NCBI RefSeq assembly: GCF_021287135.1
Contig: NZ_JAJTBB010000064.1
Location: 18,808 to 82,807, forward strand
Length of the DNA stretch: 64,000 bases
Direction of reading: 5' to 3'
Origin: Acidovorax sp.
Lineage (GTDB): Bacteria; Pseudomonadota; Gammaproteobacteria; Burkholderiales; Burkholderiaceae_C
Shown here piece by piece: positions 54,660 through 63,228 of this stretch (the stretch's first letter is position 1; each line of letters opens with the position of its first letter). The notes below the pieces were generated by a model, which was not told the origin of the DNA, made no database searches, and saw only the letters and a list, made by a program, of their open reading frames with translations. The position numbers and the translations under genes are program-made.

Positions 54660-55611
54660 GACCAATGCCGCCGAAATCACCCTGGACCGCCTGGAACTGC
54701 TGCACACGCTGGTGCGCATCGTGGACGCCGGCAGCCTGTCGGCCGCGGCGCGGCAGCTGGGCACTACCCAGCCCACCGTCAGCCGCCGGCTGCGCCAGCT
54801 GGAGGCGTTCTGGGGCGTGCAATTGCTGCAGCGCTCCACCCATGCCATGAAGCTCACGGAAGACGGCGACACGGCCTACCAGCAGGCCAAGGCGCTGCTG
54901 GAGCGCTGGCACAGCCTGGACGCCGAACTGCGGGGCCGCGAGGCCACCGCCCTGCGCGGCCACCTGCGCGTGCTGGCGCCCAGCATCTTCGGGCAGGAGC
55001 AGCTGGTGCCCGCGCTGGTGGGCTTTTTGCAGGCCCATCCCCAGGTGTCGGTGGACTGGCTGCTCAACGACCGCCTCCCCGACTTCATTGCCGAAGGCAT
55101 CGACTGCGCCATCCGCGTGGGCCGCGTGGAAGAGCCCAACCTTGTGGCCATCGCCCTGGCCGAGGTGCCCCGCATCGCCATCGGCGCGCCCAGCCTGTGG
55201 CCCGCCGGCACCCCCGTGCCGCAAACTCCCGCGGAGCTGGCCCGGCTGCCCTGGCTGGCGCTGCGAACCTTCTATGCGGACGAGGTGGCGCTGCGCCATC
55301 GCGGCACCGGCGAGGTGGCGCGCTTTCCCATCACCCCGCGCCTGGGCACCGACAACCTGCAAGCATTGCGCAACGCCGCGCTGGCCGGTGTCGGCGCCGG
55401 GGTGGCATCGGCCTGGGCCGTGGCCGACGACATTGCCCACGGCCGGCTGGTCCACTTGGCTCCGGACTGGGAAGCGCCGCCCTTGCCCATCTACCTGCTC
55501 TACCCGCGCAGCAACTGGCGTTCGCCCCGCCTCAAGGCCTTCATCGAAGCCATGCGGGCCGGGTTTCCCCAGGTCCGCGGCGTGCAGCCACTGCGGCGGG
55601 GTGCCGAGTGA
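54658..55611 (+). CDS. LysR family transcriptional regulator
   Basis: 317 residues from the ATG at 54658. The helix-turn-helix contains S-L-S-A-A-A-R-Q-L-G-T-T-Q-P-T-V-S-R-R-L-R-Q-L-E. The effector domain resembles the group that controls nearby efflux carriers or quinone/aldehyde stress genes. The start lies inside an operator-like palindrome, so binding would block its own translation start region and transcription. Divergent partner: MFS gene at 53300-54550. Confidence 0.93.
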   Translation: MTNAAEITLDRLELLHTLVRIVDAGSLSAAARQLGTTQPTVSRRLRQLEAFWGVQLLQRSTHAMKLTEDGDTAYQQAKALLERWHSLDAELRGREATALRGHLRVLAPSIFGQEQLVPALVGFLQAHPQVSVDWLLNDRLPDFIAEGIDCAIRVGRVEEPNLVAIALAEVPRIAIGAPSLWPAGTPVPQTPAELARLPWLALRTFYADEVALRHRGTGEVARFPITPRLGTDNLQALRNAALAGVGAGVASAWAVADDIAHGRLVHLAPDWEAPPLPIYLLYPRSNWRSPRLKAFIEAMRAGFPQVRGVQPLRRGAE

Positions 55612-55669
55612 CGCGCGGCGCCCCTGCCGCCCGTGCGGCTTCGCCTTGGGCAGGGAATATGGATAAAAA

Positions 55670-55730
55670 GTGACCCTAGCGCTTTACCAGTAAGCGCAAG
55701 AAGCTATCAAATACATAGCATAAAACCGAC
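55670..55730. repeat. Repeat family A copy (between LysR and small hypothetical gene)
   Basis: CTAGCGCTTTACCAGTAAGCGC followed by AAGAAGCTATCAAATACATAGC is a near-complete family A unit: stem plus GCTAT..ATAGC palindrome. It lies between convergent genes and could terminate both. Confidence 0.75.
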
Positions 55731-55787
55731 TCGCTTGGCCCCCATGGCGCCAACACCCGCGCCCGCACAGGGTGACCATTCCTCCCG

Positions 55788-56084
55788 TCAGCCGGGCTTC
55801 TTCTGCTTTTGGTACGCCTGGTGCGCGGGCACACCGCGGTCCGTGTCCTGCAGGCCGCGCTGCAGGTCGGCATAGGCCTGCTCCACCTCCGGGTGGCGCG
55901 CCCCATCGGTCATGTCCACCGCCTCGTCGCGCTCGTGCGGCAGCCGCTCCTCCGGCCCGCCCAGGTCTTCCGGCCCGCTGCCGGGCCGCTCCGTGGGCTG
56001 GGTGGTGTTGGTCCGCCGCTCCGTGCGCGCGGGCACGGGGGCGGAGGGGGTCACGTCTTTTTCTTGCAAGGGAACCTGGGGCAT
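55788..56084 (-). CDS. Small hydrophilic hypothetical protein
   Basis: 98 residues from the ATG at 56084. A strong ribosome site GGAGG sits four bases before it, which supports real translation. Highly charged and Pro/Glu-rich with no hydrophobic segment; the C-terminus A-H-Q-A-Y-Q-K-Q-K-K-P-G is basic. No recognised family or function. It could be an intrinsically disordered stress-type protein (inference from composition only). Confidence 0.7.
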   Translation of the reverse strand: MPQVPLQEKDVTPSAPVPARTERRTNTTQPTERPGSGPEDLGGPEERLPHERDEAVDMTDGARHPEVEQAYADLQRGLQDTDRGVPAHQAYQKQKKPG

Positions 56085-56261
56085 GGGGCCTCCGAATGAG
56101 AGACAGATGCCCCATGCTAGGCAGCCGCGCGGCGCATGGCTGTAGGCCGGCACCCTCTTGCATCGCGGGCGGGCCGGCCGGGCCGCTGACTGCGCCCCCC
56201 GCTTCGCAGTCGCCGGCCACCAGCGCTGTCGCAAACCGCGCCGCGGTACGGAGGCAGGAAT

Positions 56262-57119
56262 TCAACCCCGGCCCGAAACGGTCTCCAGCGCCATCACCGC
56301 CGTGGCCGTGTTCGAGATCGGGATGTGGTAGTTGCTGTGCACCCGCCGCACGCCCGCGCTGGCGGTGGACAGCGCTCCGCGCATGGCCAGCCACATCAGC
56401 AGCTCCACGCCCTGGGTGCCGGTCTTTTCCACCAGCTCGTGCACGCTGAACTGCGTGGCCCATTCGGGGTTGGTGGTCAGGCTCTCGATGAACTGCAGGT
56501 CAAACGCCTTGTTGATGAAGCCCGCGCGCTCGCCGTCGAGCTGGTGGCTGAGGCCGCCGGAGGCAATCACCGCCACCTTCTTGCTGCTGTCCCAACTCTG
56601 GATGGCCTGGCCCACGGCCTTGCCCAGCGCGTAGCAGCGCTTGGCCGACGGCAGCGGAAACTGCACGGTGTTGATGCACACCGGCACCACCGCCACGGGG
56701 CAATCGCCCTCGGGCCAGAAGAGCTTCAGCGGCAGCGTGCAGGCGTGGTCCACCAGCATTTCCTGGCAGGTGGTCACGTCAAATTCCTGGCCGATCAGCG
56801 TGTTGATGAGGTGCCACGACAGGTCCACCTCGCCCTGCAGCGGGGCCAGTGTGGGGATGCCCCAGCCTTCGTCGGCGTTGTGGTACTGCGCGGCCGCGCC
56901 CACGGCAAAGGTGGGCATTTTGTCGAGAAAGAAGTTCAGGCCGTGGTCGTTGTAGAACATCACCACCACGTCGGGCTTCTTCTCGCCCAGCCACTGGCGG
57001 ATGGGCGGAAAGCCATCGAAGAAGGGCTTCCAGTACGGATCGTTTTGCAGGCCCTTGTGGATGGCGTTGCCAATGGCCGGGATGTGCGAGGTGCCGAGGC
57101 CGCCGATGAGTTGTGCCAT
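56262..57119 (-). CDS. pmdB: Protocatechuate 4,5-dioxygenase beta subunit
   Basis: 285 residues, LigB family. Fe(II) ligands in the usual pattern are His12 (T-S-H), His59 (Y-N-D-H-G) and Glu239 (G-V-E-L-L-M-W). The acid/base His is His192 in G-G-L-S-H-Q-L-D-G. Performs extradiol 4,5-cleavage of protocatechuate to 4-carboxy-2-hydroxymuconate semialdehyde. It follows pmdA by 10 bp. The rest of the 4,5-cleavage pathway (pmdC, D, E, F, K, U) is not in this window. Confidence 0.94.
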   Translation of the reverse strand: MAQLIGGLGTSHIPAIGNAIHKGLQNDPYWKPFFDGFPPIRQWLGEKKPDVVVMFYNDHGLNFFLDKMPTFAVGAAAQYHNADEGWGIPTLAPLQGEVDLSWHLINTLIGQEFDVTTCQEMLVDHACTLPLKLFWPEGDCPVAVVPVCINTVQFPLPSAKRCYALGKAVGQAIQSWDSSKKVAVIASGGLSHQLDGERAGFINKAFDLQFIESLTTNPEWATQFSVHELVEKTGTQGVELLMWLAMRGALSTASAGVRRVHSNYHIPISNTATAVMALETVSGRG

Positions 57120-57129
57120 GTGTGTCTCC

Positions 57130-57477
57130 CTATTTGCCTGCTGCGACCAGCATGGCCTTGAATTCGTCTTTGGTCATGCCCGTCTGCTGTGCGCCGATGT
57201 CCTGCATGTCCAGCTTGAAGATGCCCGCGAACTTGGCCAGGTAGTAGGCGTTGCCGCCCGCGGCGATCAGCTGCAGCACGTTCTTGGCGCGGATGGCGGC
57301 GGCTTGCTGCGCGTTCAGGCCGTACTTCTTCATGTACGCCTCTTCGTCGGCCAGAAAGGCGTTGCGGTTGGCCTCGTCGTTGAACGAGAAGCACATCTTG
57401 TTCAGCGCGTAGCCCTTGCGGGCCTGGTCGCCATCGAACGGCGTGGTGCCGGGGATCGGGGGCAGCTTGGAAGGCAT
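57130..57477 (-). CDS. pmdA: Protocatechuate 4,5-dioxygenase alpha subunit
   Basis: 115 residues from the ATG at 57477. LigA-family features: I-P-G-T-T-P-F-D-G, R-K-G-Y-A-L-N-K-M-C-F-S-F-N and E-E-A-Y-M-K-K-Y-G-L. The small subunit completes the active site of PmdB. First gene of pmdAB, divergent from a LysR gene with only 58 bp between starts, which must hold both promoters. Confidence 0.94.
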   Translation of the reverse strand: MPSKLPPIPGTTPFDGDQARKGYALNKMCFSFNDEANRNAFLADEEAYMKKYGLNAQQAAAIRAKNVLQLIAAGGNAYYLAKFAGIFKLDMQDIGAQQTGMTKDEFKAMLVAAGK

Positions 57478-57535
57478 GGAAGTCTCCGGGTCTTGATGTA
57501 AGTCAGAGCGCAGTGTCGGGGTGCCATTGCCAAAG

Positions 57536-58519
57536 ATGAAGCCCGAAAACATCATCGAATGCATGAGCAATTTCGATGGATCAGCGCTGGACGGCCACCT
57601 GCTGAAGCTGCTGCTGGCGGTGCTGGAGACGGGCAGCATCACGGCCGCGGCCGAGCGCCTGGGCGTCACCCAGTCGGCGGTGAGCCACCTGCTGGACAAG
57701 CTGCGCGCCATCACCGGCGACCCGCTGTTTGTGAAGCGCGGGCGCGGCATCGTGCCCACCGCACGCGCCGAAGCCCTGGCCCAGCCCGCGCGCGACATGC
57801 TGCACCAGATGCAGCGGTTTGCCCAAGGGGCCGAGTTTGACCCGCGCGCGTGGCAGACCGAGCTGACCCTTGCCGCCAACGACTTCCAGCGCGACCTGCT
57901 GCTGCCGGCCCTGGCCGCGCGCCTGCGCACCGCTGCGCCGGGCGTCACGCTGCGCATCGTGCCCAGCGGCGCGCCCAGCGCGGAACTGCTGCGGTCGGAC
58001 GCCTGCCAGCTCGTCATCAGCCCCCGCCCGCCGGACGGCACGGACATCGTGCAAAAGCGTCTGTTTGAAGACCAGTACCGCGTGTTCTACGACGCCAGCG
58101 TGCGCAGCGCGCCCGCCACCGAGGCCGACTACCTGGCCGCCGACCACGCCACCGTGGCCTACGAGGCGCACCGCGGCCTGGAGCTGGACCGCCAGCTCGC
58201 CACCCGCGGCGTGCGCCGCCGCTTCGCCGTGCGCGTGCCGGGCTTTGCGGCGCTGCCGGCGTTTGTGCGCGGCACGGCGCTGCTTACCACTGCGCCCTCG
58301 CTGCTCGCCCGCACCGCCCTGGCGGACCTGGCGAGCGCGCCCGTGCCGGTGGTGTGCCCGGCCATGCCGATGTACCTGGTATGGCACGCGCGCTACCAGC
58401 AAGACGCGGCGCACCGATGGCTGCGGGGCGAGCTGGAAGCCATCGCCGCACATGCGCTGGGCGCAGGCTCGGCAGCCGCGCATTCACCACAGCGCCTGCA
58501 AGGTCTGCAGGCCCTGTAG
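57536..58519 (+). CDS. LysR family regulator, probable pmdAB regulator
   Basis: 327 residues from the ATG at 57536; ATG 57563 and GTG 57521 are alternatives and none has a good ribosome site. The helix-turn-helix has [23 protein letters not shown] and the wing G-D-P-L-F-V-K-R-G-R-G-I-V-P-T, typical of LysR regulators of catabolic genes. Its divergent position next to pmdA makes control by protocatechuate or a pathway intermediate likely. Confidence 0.88.
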   Translation: MKPENIIECMSNFDGSALDGHLLKLLLAVLETGSITAAAERLGVTQSAVSHLLDKLRAITGDPLFVKRGRGIVPTARAEALAQPARDMLHQMQRFAQGAEFDPRAWQTELTLAANDFQRDLLLPALAARLRTAAPGVTLRIVPSGAPSAELLRSDACQLVISPRPPDGTDIVQKRLFEDQYRVFYDASVRSAPATEADYLAADHATVAYEAHRGLELDRQLATRGVRRRFAVRVPGFAALPAFVRGTALLTTAPSLLARTALADLASAPVPVVCPAMPMYLVWHARYQQDAAHRWLRGELEAIAAHALGAGSAAAHSPQRLQGLQAL

Positions 58520-58649
58520 GCCGACACCCACCCTGCAACAGCGCCGACGCCCACGCGTGCAGGCGCGCAGCTGCCGCCAACATCGCCGGAGGTGGGGCGG
58601 CGCTTGCGCATGGGCGGCAGGCCGCCCCCTGCGCAACGGGAGCGGCGGC

Positions 58650-61274
58650 ATGGCAATTCACACACATGGGGTCAAGGGCACCGGCGCGGGCACGGCCGGC
58701 GTGGTCGGTCTGGTGGGGGCGGTTCTGCTGGCCGGAGGACTGTGGCTGGTGCGGCTGGGCGGCAGCATGTACTACGCCGCGCTGGGCCTGGCGTTGCTGG
58801 CGGTGGGCGCGCTGTGGATGCGGCAGCGCGCCACCGCCAGGCTGTTGTTTGCCGCGACGCTTGCCGCGTCGCTGGCATGGGCCTTGTGGGAAGTGGGCGT
58901 GGACTGGTGGCCGCTGGCCGCGCGGCTGGATGTGCTGTTTGTGCTGGGGCTTTGGTTGGTGACTCCGTGGGCCCAGGGCCACCGTACGGTGGTGGCAGGC
59001 ACTGAGGGCACGGGCCGCACGGACACCGCCGCCGCCCGCACGGGCCGTCGCCGGTGGCCCGGGGACCGTGTCGGCCTCGCCCTGGTGCTGTTGGTGTCCG
59101 CTGGCGTGGCCGCCGTGTCGTGGTTCCGCGCGCCGCATGAGTTTGCGGGCACCTTGCCGCAAGCGCGGCCGGTGGCCGAGGTGTCGCGCACCGGGGCCGG
59201 CGAGAGCGCCAACCCCGCCCATCCTGTCGTCCCGGCCGGGGAATGGCATGCCTACGGCCGCACGGGCCTGGGCCAGCGTTTTGCGCCGCTGTCGCAGATC
59301 ACGCCTGGCAACGCACCGCGGTTGCAGCTGGCCTGGGAGTACCGCACGGGCGACGTGCGGGGCAAGGACGGTGATCCGGAAGAAACCACCTACGAGGTCA
59401 CCCCGCTGAAGATCGGCAACCGGCTGTTCCTGTGCACGCCGCACCAGTCGGTCATCGCGCTCAATGCCACCACGGGCCAGCAGCTGTGGCGCTACGACCC
59501 GCAGATCGAGGGCAAGCTCGCGCTGCAGCACCTGACCTGCCGCGGCCTGTCGTACCAGCCGCCGCGCGATCCCGTGGCCAAGGCATCGCCCGCGGCGCTC
59601 AACTCCGTGGCCGGCACCGCCGCGGGCGCCGAGCGTGCCCAGCCCGCGGCCCACCCGTCGCCCACCACCACCCAGCCGCAAGCCCCTGCCACCCAGGCGT
59701 CAGACCCGCGCCAGCCGCCGGTCGCGGCCCAGGGCGGTCCGACCGACGCTGCCTGCCGCGCCAAGCTCTTCATGCCCACCGTCGATGGCCGGGTGATCGC
59801 CCTGAACCCCGACAGCGGGGCCGTGTGCACCAACTTCGGGGGCGGCACGGGGCAGATCGACCTGTGGCAGCGCATGCCCAACCTGCGCCCGGGCGCGTAT
59901 TACTCCACCTCACCCGTGGTCGTCACGCAGCATCTGGTGATCGTGGGCGGCACGGTGCTGGACAACGCGTCGGTCAAGGAGCAGTCGGGCGTGATCCGGG
60001 CGTTTGACATCGACAGCGGCGCGCTGGTGTGGAACTGGGACTCGGGCAATCCCGACGACACGGCGCCGCTGCCGCCCGGCCGCACCTACACGCCCAACTC
60101 GCCCAACAGCTGGTCCATCTCCAGCGTGGATGAGGCGCTGGGCATGGTCTATGTGCCCATGGGCAACCAGCCGCCCGACCAGTGGGGCGGCCAGCGCAGC
60201 CCGGCGGTGGAGCGCTATGCGTCCTCCGTGGTGGCGCTGGACCTGGCCAGCGGCAAGGTGCGCTGGCACTTCCAGACGGTGCACCACGACCTGTGGGACT
60301 ACGACGTGCCCGCCCAGCCCACGCTGGTGGACCTGCAGGTAGGGGGCCAGGCGGTGCCCGCCCTGGTGCAGCCCACCAAGCAGGGCGAGCTGTTCGTGCT
60401 GGACCGCCGCACCGGTGCCCCGCTGCTGCCGGTGCAGGAAGATCCCGCGCCGCAGGGCGCCGCCCGGGGCGACCACACCGCACCCACGCAGCCCCGCTCG
60501 GCGCTGTCGTTCAATCCGCCACCGCTGCGCGAACGCGACATGTGGGGCGCCACCCTGTTCGACCAGCTGGCCTGCCGCATCGCGTTCCACCGGCTGCGCT
60601 ACGAAGGCCGGTTCACACCGCCGTCAGAGCAAGGCAGCCTGGTGTACCCCGGCAACTTCGGCGTGTTCAACTGGGGCGGCATCGCGGTGGACCCGGCGCG
60701 GCAGGTGGCCTTCACCACGCCCACCTACCTGGCGTTCGTGTCCAAGCTCGTCCCCCGCAAGGACGACACCAGCCTGCTGGTGCAGGAGGGCGGCCCGCCC
60801 AAGGGCAGTCTGCCCGCGCTGAACGAGAACTTCGGCGCACCGTTTGCCGCGTCGATGAAGCCGTTTGTGTCGCCGCTGGGCCTGCCCTGCCAGGCGCCGC
60901 CCTGGGGGTACGTGGCGGGGGTGGACCTGCGCACCGGCCAGATCGCGTGGAAGCACCGCAACGGCACCGTGCGGGACCTGGCGCCTGTGCCGCTGCCGTT
61001 CCGCATGGGCGTGCCGGGCATTGGCGGGCCCATGCTCACGGCGGGCGGAGTGGCGTTCTACTCGGGTGCGCTGGACAATTATGTGCGGGCCTATGACCTG
61101 AACGACGGGCGCATCGTCTGGCACGACCGCCTGCCCGCCGGCGGCCAGGCCACGCCCATGAGCTACACCGGCGACGATGGCCGCCAGTACGTGGTGGTGG
61201 TGGCCGGCGGCCATGGCTCCACGGGCACGCGCCCCGGAGATGCCGTGCGTGCGTATGCGCTGCCTCGCCAGTAG
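58650..61274 (+). CDS. Membrane-bound PQQ-dependent dehydrogenase (glucose/quinate/shikimate family)
   Basis: 874 residues from the ATG at 58650. About five membrane helices occupy residues 15-150. A periplasmic eight-bladed PQQ beta-propeller follows, with W-H-A-Y-G-R-T, E-V-T-P-L-K-I-G-N-R-L-F-L-C-T and H-H-D-L-W-D-Y-D-V-P-A-Q-P-T-L. A Pro/Ala/Thr/Gln-rich insert of about 60 residues (about 307-366) interrupts the propeller after L-T-C-R-G-L. It passes electrons to ubiquinone. The substrate could be glucose or quinate; the pmdAB neighbourhood favours quinate/shikimate (inference). Confidence 0.92.
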   Translation: MAIHTHGVKGTGAGTAGVVGLVGAVLLAGGLWLVRLGGSMYYAALGLALLAVGALWMRQRATARLLFAATLAASLAWALWEVGVDWWPLAARLDVLFVLGLWLVTPWAQGHRTVVAGTEGTGRTDTAAARTGRRRWPGDRVGLALVLLVSAGVAAVSWFRAPHEFAGTLPQARPVAEVSRTGAGESANPAHPVVPAGEWHAYGRTGLGQRFAPLSQITPGNAPRLQLAWEYRTGDVRGKDGDPEETTYEVTPLKIGNRLFLCTPHQSVIALNATTGQQLWRYDPQIEGKLALQHLTCRGLSYQPPRDPVAKASPAALNSVAGTAAGAERAQPAAHPSPTTTQPQAPATQASDPRQPPVAAQGGPTDAACRAKLFMPTVDGRVIALNPDSGAVCTNFGGGTGQIDLWQRMPNLRPGAYYSTSPVVVTQHLVIVGGTVLDNASVKEQSGVIRAFDIDSGALVWNWDSGNPDDTAPLPPGRTYTPNSPNSWSISSVDEALGMVYVPMGNQPPDQWGGQRSPAVERYASSVVALDLASGKVRWHFQTVHHDLWDYDVPAQPTLVDLQVGGQAVPALVQPTKQGELFVLDRRTGAPLLPVQEDPAPQGAARGDHTAPTQPRSALSFNPPPLRERDMWGATLFDQLACRIAFHRLRYEGRFTPPSEQGSLVYPGNFGVFNWGGIAVDPARQVAFTTPTYLAFVSKLVPRKDDTSLLVQEGGPPKGSLPALNENFGAPFAASMKPFVSPLGLPCQAPPWGYVAGVDLRTGQIAWKHRNGTVRDLAPVPLPFRMGVPGIGGPMLTAGGVAFYSGALDNYVRAYDLNDGRIVWHDRLPAGGQATPMSYTGDDGRQYVVVVAGGHGSTGTRPGDAVRAYALPRQ

Positions 61275-61386
61275 TCCGGGCCGCGTGGAGGCGCCGGGAG
61301 CGGGGCGCAGCCGCGCAAAGCCGGTCCAGTCCTACATCCCGCCCGCCGGTGGCGCGGCACGCTGCAGGAAGCGTCTTCTGAACGGC

Positions 61387-61599
61387 ATGAGCATCACCAT
61401 CACCGTCGCCACCACGGTCTCCGCGGCCGACTATGCCCGCATTGAACAGCTGGCGGAAGTGTTGCGGGAGAAGGATGGCAACTTCAAGGGGCGAACGGTG
61501 ACGGTGGAGTGGGGTGCTGCCACCGTGATCACCGACACGCAGGACAAGTTGCGGGGCGCACTGCTGCAACTGCTGGTTGAGAGCGTCCTCTCGCCATGA
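61387..61599 (+). CDS. Small hypothetical protein, paralogue of next gene
   Basis: 70 residues from the ATG at 61387 (M-S-I-T-I-T-V-A-T-T-V). Shares the layout of the 84-residue product downstream: M-(A/S)-I-(S/T)-I-T-V-A, Y-A-R, L-A-(R/E)-x-L, N-F-(Q/K)-G, then R-x-x-L-L-x-L-L-V near the end. Predicted strand-helix-strand-helix. No known family recognised. Confidence 0.65.
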   Translation: MSITITVATTVSAADYARIEQLAEVLREKDGNFKGRTVTVEWGAATVITDTQDKLRGALLQLLVESVLSP

Positions 61600-61753
61600 G
61601 GTGCTTCCCCCTGGAGTTCGCGGGCCGCGGGCACGCACACAAGGTTACAACCCTCCGGCCTGAATGAGCGCAGGCTGGGGGCGGTGTCGATGGCCACGGG
61701 AGCTGGGTCTCTTCGCTTTTTGCAGCAACTCCGCAACCCGAGACCGTTTTCCA

Positions 61754-62008
61754 ATGGCAATTTCCATTACTGTCGCCCGTGGGGTGCCAGACGATGCTTA
61801 TGCGCGTGTCGTGGCGCTGGCCCGGGAGCTCCAAGCGTCGGACGCGAATTTTCAGGGCGTGGACCTGCAGGTGCAGCGGGGCGATTTGACCGCCGTGGCG
61901 CTCAAGGTCAGCGACGGCGACGACGCGATGCGCGAGCGGCTGTTGTGGCTGCTGGTGGCAGACGCGCTCAAGGGGGATCCGGACTCCGTGATGGGCGCGC
62001 TCTGCTGA
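61754..62008 (+). CDS. Small hypothetical protein, paralogue of preceding gene
   Basis: 84 residues from the ATG at 61754 (M-A-I-S-I-T-V-A-R-G-V). Shares motif order with the 70-residue protein upstream but is clearly diverged, so the duplication is old. It lies 154 bp after that gene, each with a separate start. Convergent with the hydrolase gene at 62048. Function unknown. Confidence 0.65.
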   Translation: MAISITVARGVPDDAYARVVALARELQASDANFQGVDLQVQRGDLTAVALKVSDGDDAMRERLLWLLVADALKGDPDSVMGALC

Positions 62009-62047
62009 GAGTCCGGGCTTCGCTGGGCGGCGGGGAACCCCCTGGCC

Positions 62048-62935
62048 CTATTGTGCAAGCGCCCGGTTGCGCTGCAAGGCGCGCCGCAGCAGCCGCGTGG
62101 CGCGGTCGCGCAGGCTGGCAGGCTGTGGTGGCGCGCGCCGCACCGGCTCCGCCTTGGCCTGGGCGCAGGCGGCCAGAAAATCCTGCAGGATGGCGGTGTC
62201 GTCCAGCGTGTCGGCGCCCACCTTGTGGAACTCGGGGTGCCACTGCGTGGCGGCGATATAGCCCCGGCCCGGGCCAGGCTTGACGCGGATGGCCTCCGGC
62301 ACGCCGTCGGGCTCGCTCAGGGCCTCCACCACGAAGTCGGGCGCCACCCGCTTGATGCCCTGGTGGTGAATGCTGTTCACGCGGGCGCGGGGCAGGCCGG
62401 GATAGAGCTGCGCCAGCCGCGAATCGGGCACGATCTGGATGTCATGGAAGTGCTGGTCATAGGCCGTTGCGTTGCGGTGCTGCAGCGCCCCCGGGTGCTG
62501 GGTTTCGATGTCCTGGTACAGCGCGCCGCCAAAAGCCACGTTGATGAGCTGCAGGCCGCGGCAGACGCCAAAGATCGGCTTGCCCACCTCGGCAAAGGCC
62601 TTGACCAGGGCCAGGTCGTAGATGTCGCGCACCCGGTCGCCAATCCACTCTTCGCGCAGAGGCTCTTCGCCGTAGTTGCCGGGCCACACGTCGGCGCCGC
62701 CGTGCATTACCACGCCGTCCAGCCATTGCGCGTAGTGCTGCAGCGTCACATCGCCGCGCGCCGTCTCGCCGGTGGGGCAGGGCACCATCACGACCATGGC
62801 ACCGGCGGACATGATCCAGTGGGCAATCGACTGCTCCACATACTGCAGCGTCTTGTTGGTGAACAGGGGGCGGGTGGGGTCGGCATGCTGAAAGCAGGCG
62901 GACAGGCCGATCTTGAGGCGGGGCGCGTCGGGCAT
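62048..62935 (-). CDS. Class I glutamine-amidotransferase-like hydrolase (gamma-glutamyl-GABA hydrolase type)
   Basis: 295 residues from the ATG at 62935. The nucleophile is Cys125 in F-G-V-C-R-G-L-Q. The catalytic His/Glu pair is in A-T-Q-W-H-P-E-F. The oxyanion loop region V-V-M-H-G-G-A-D-V-W-P fits the PuuD branch. Members cleave gamma-glutamyl amides, e.g. in putrescine catabolism. No puu genes are adjacent. The C-terminal 35 residues are Arg-rich. Confidence 0.92.
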   Translation of the reverse strand: MPDAPRLKIGLSACFQHADPTRPLFTNKTLQYVEQSIAHWIMSAGAMVVMVPCPTGETARGDVTLQHYAQWLDGVVMHGGADVWPGNYGEEPLREEWIGDRVRDIYDLALVKAFAEVGKPIFGVCRGLQLINVAFGGALYQDIETQHPGALQHRNATAYDQHFHDIQIVPDSRLAQLYPGLPRARVNSIHHQGIKRVAPDFVVEALSEPDGVPEAIRVKPGPGRGYIAATQWHPEFHKVGADTLDDTAILQDFLAACAQAKAEPVRRAPPQPASLRDRATRLLRRALQRNRALAQ

Positions 62936-63228
62936 AAACAGGGGCTCCAGGGCCGCACGGCAGGCGTGGGGCGGGGAAACAGTGGACGGCTTCCGTTGTA
63001 GCACCGCGCCCCGGCGCCGTCTGTAGGAAGGGGCCCCACCCGGCGGCTGTGATCGCTTGGCGTACTTGCGGGGCCCAAAAATGTGGCTTTCTTCATGAAA
63101 ATGCAACCAATGGTGGCCCCGGGGGAGGGTGCCCGAAGGGGGTTGCTCGCAATAATTTCGGCTGCCCGGGCGCCATGAAGGCGGCGCCCGGCAGTGCCGT
63201 TCCCCGCCTTCTCCCCCGGAAGCCCCAC
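62936..63228. other. Intergenic region between divergent genes
   Basis: 293 bp between the hydrolase and the FecR-domain gene. Contains GGCCCCGGGGGAGGGTGCCCGAAGGGGG, the AT-richer patch GCTCGCAATAATTTCGG (CAATAAT is a possible -10 for the plus-strand gene) and ATGTGGCTTTCTTCATGAAAATG. No supported gene. Confidence 0.4.

Noticed and set aside
57870-58649. Extension of the PQQ dehydrogenase frame upstream to 57870
   Set aside because: This part is out of frame with the real LysR gene and reads as Arg/Pro/Cys-rich shadow sequence. The dehydrogenase starts at 58650.
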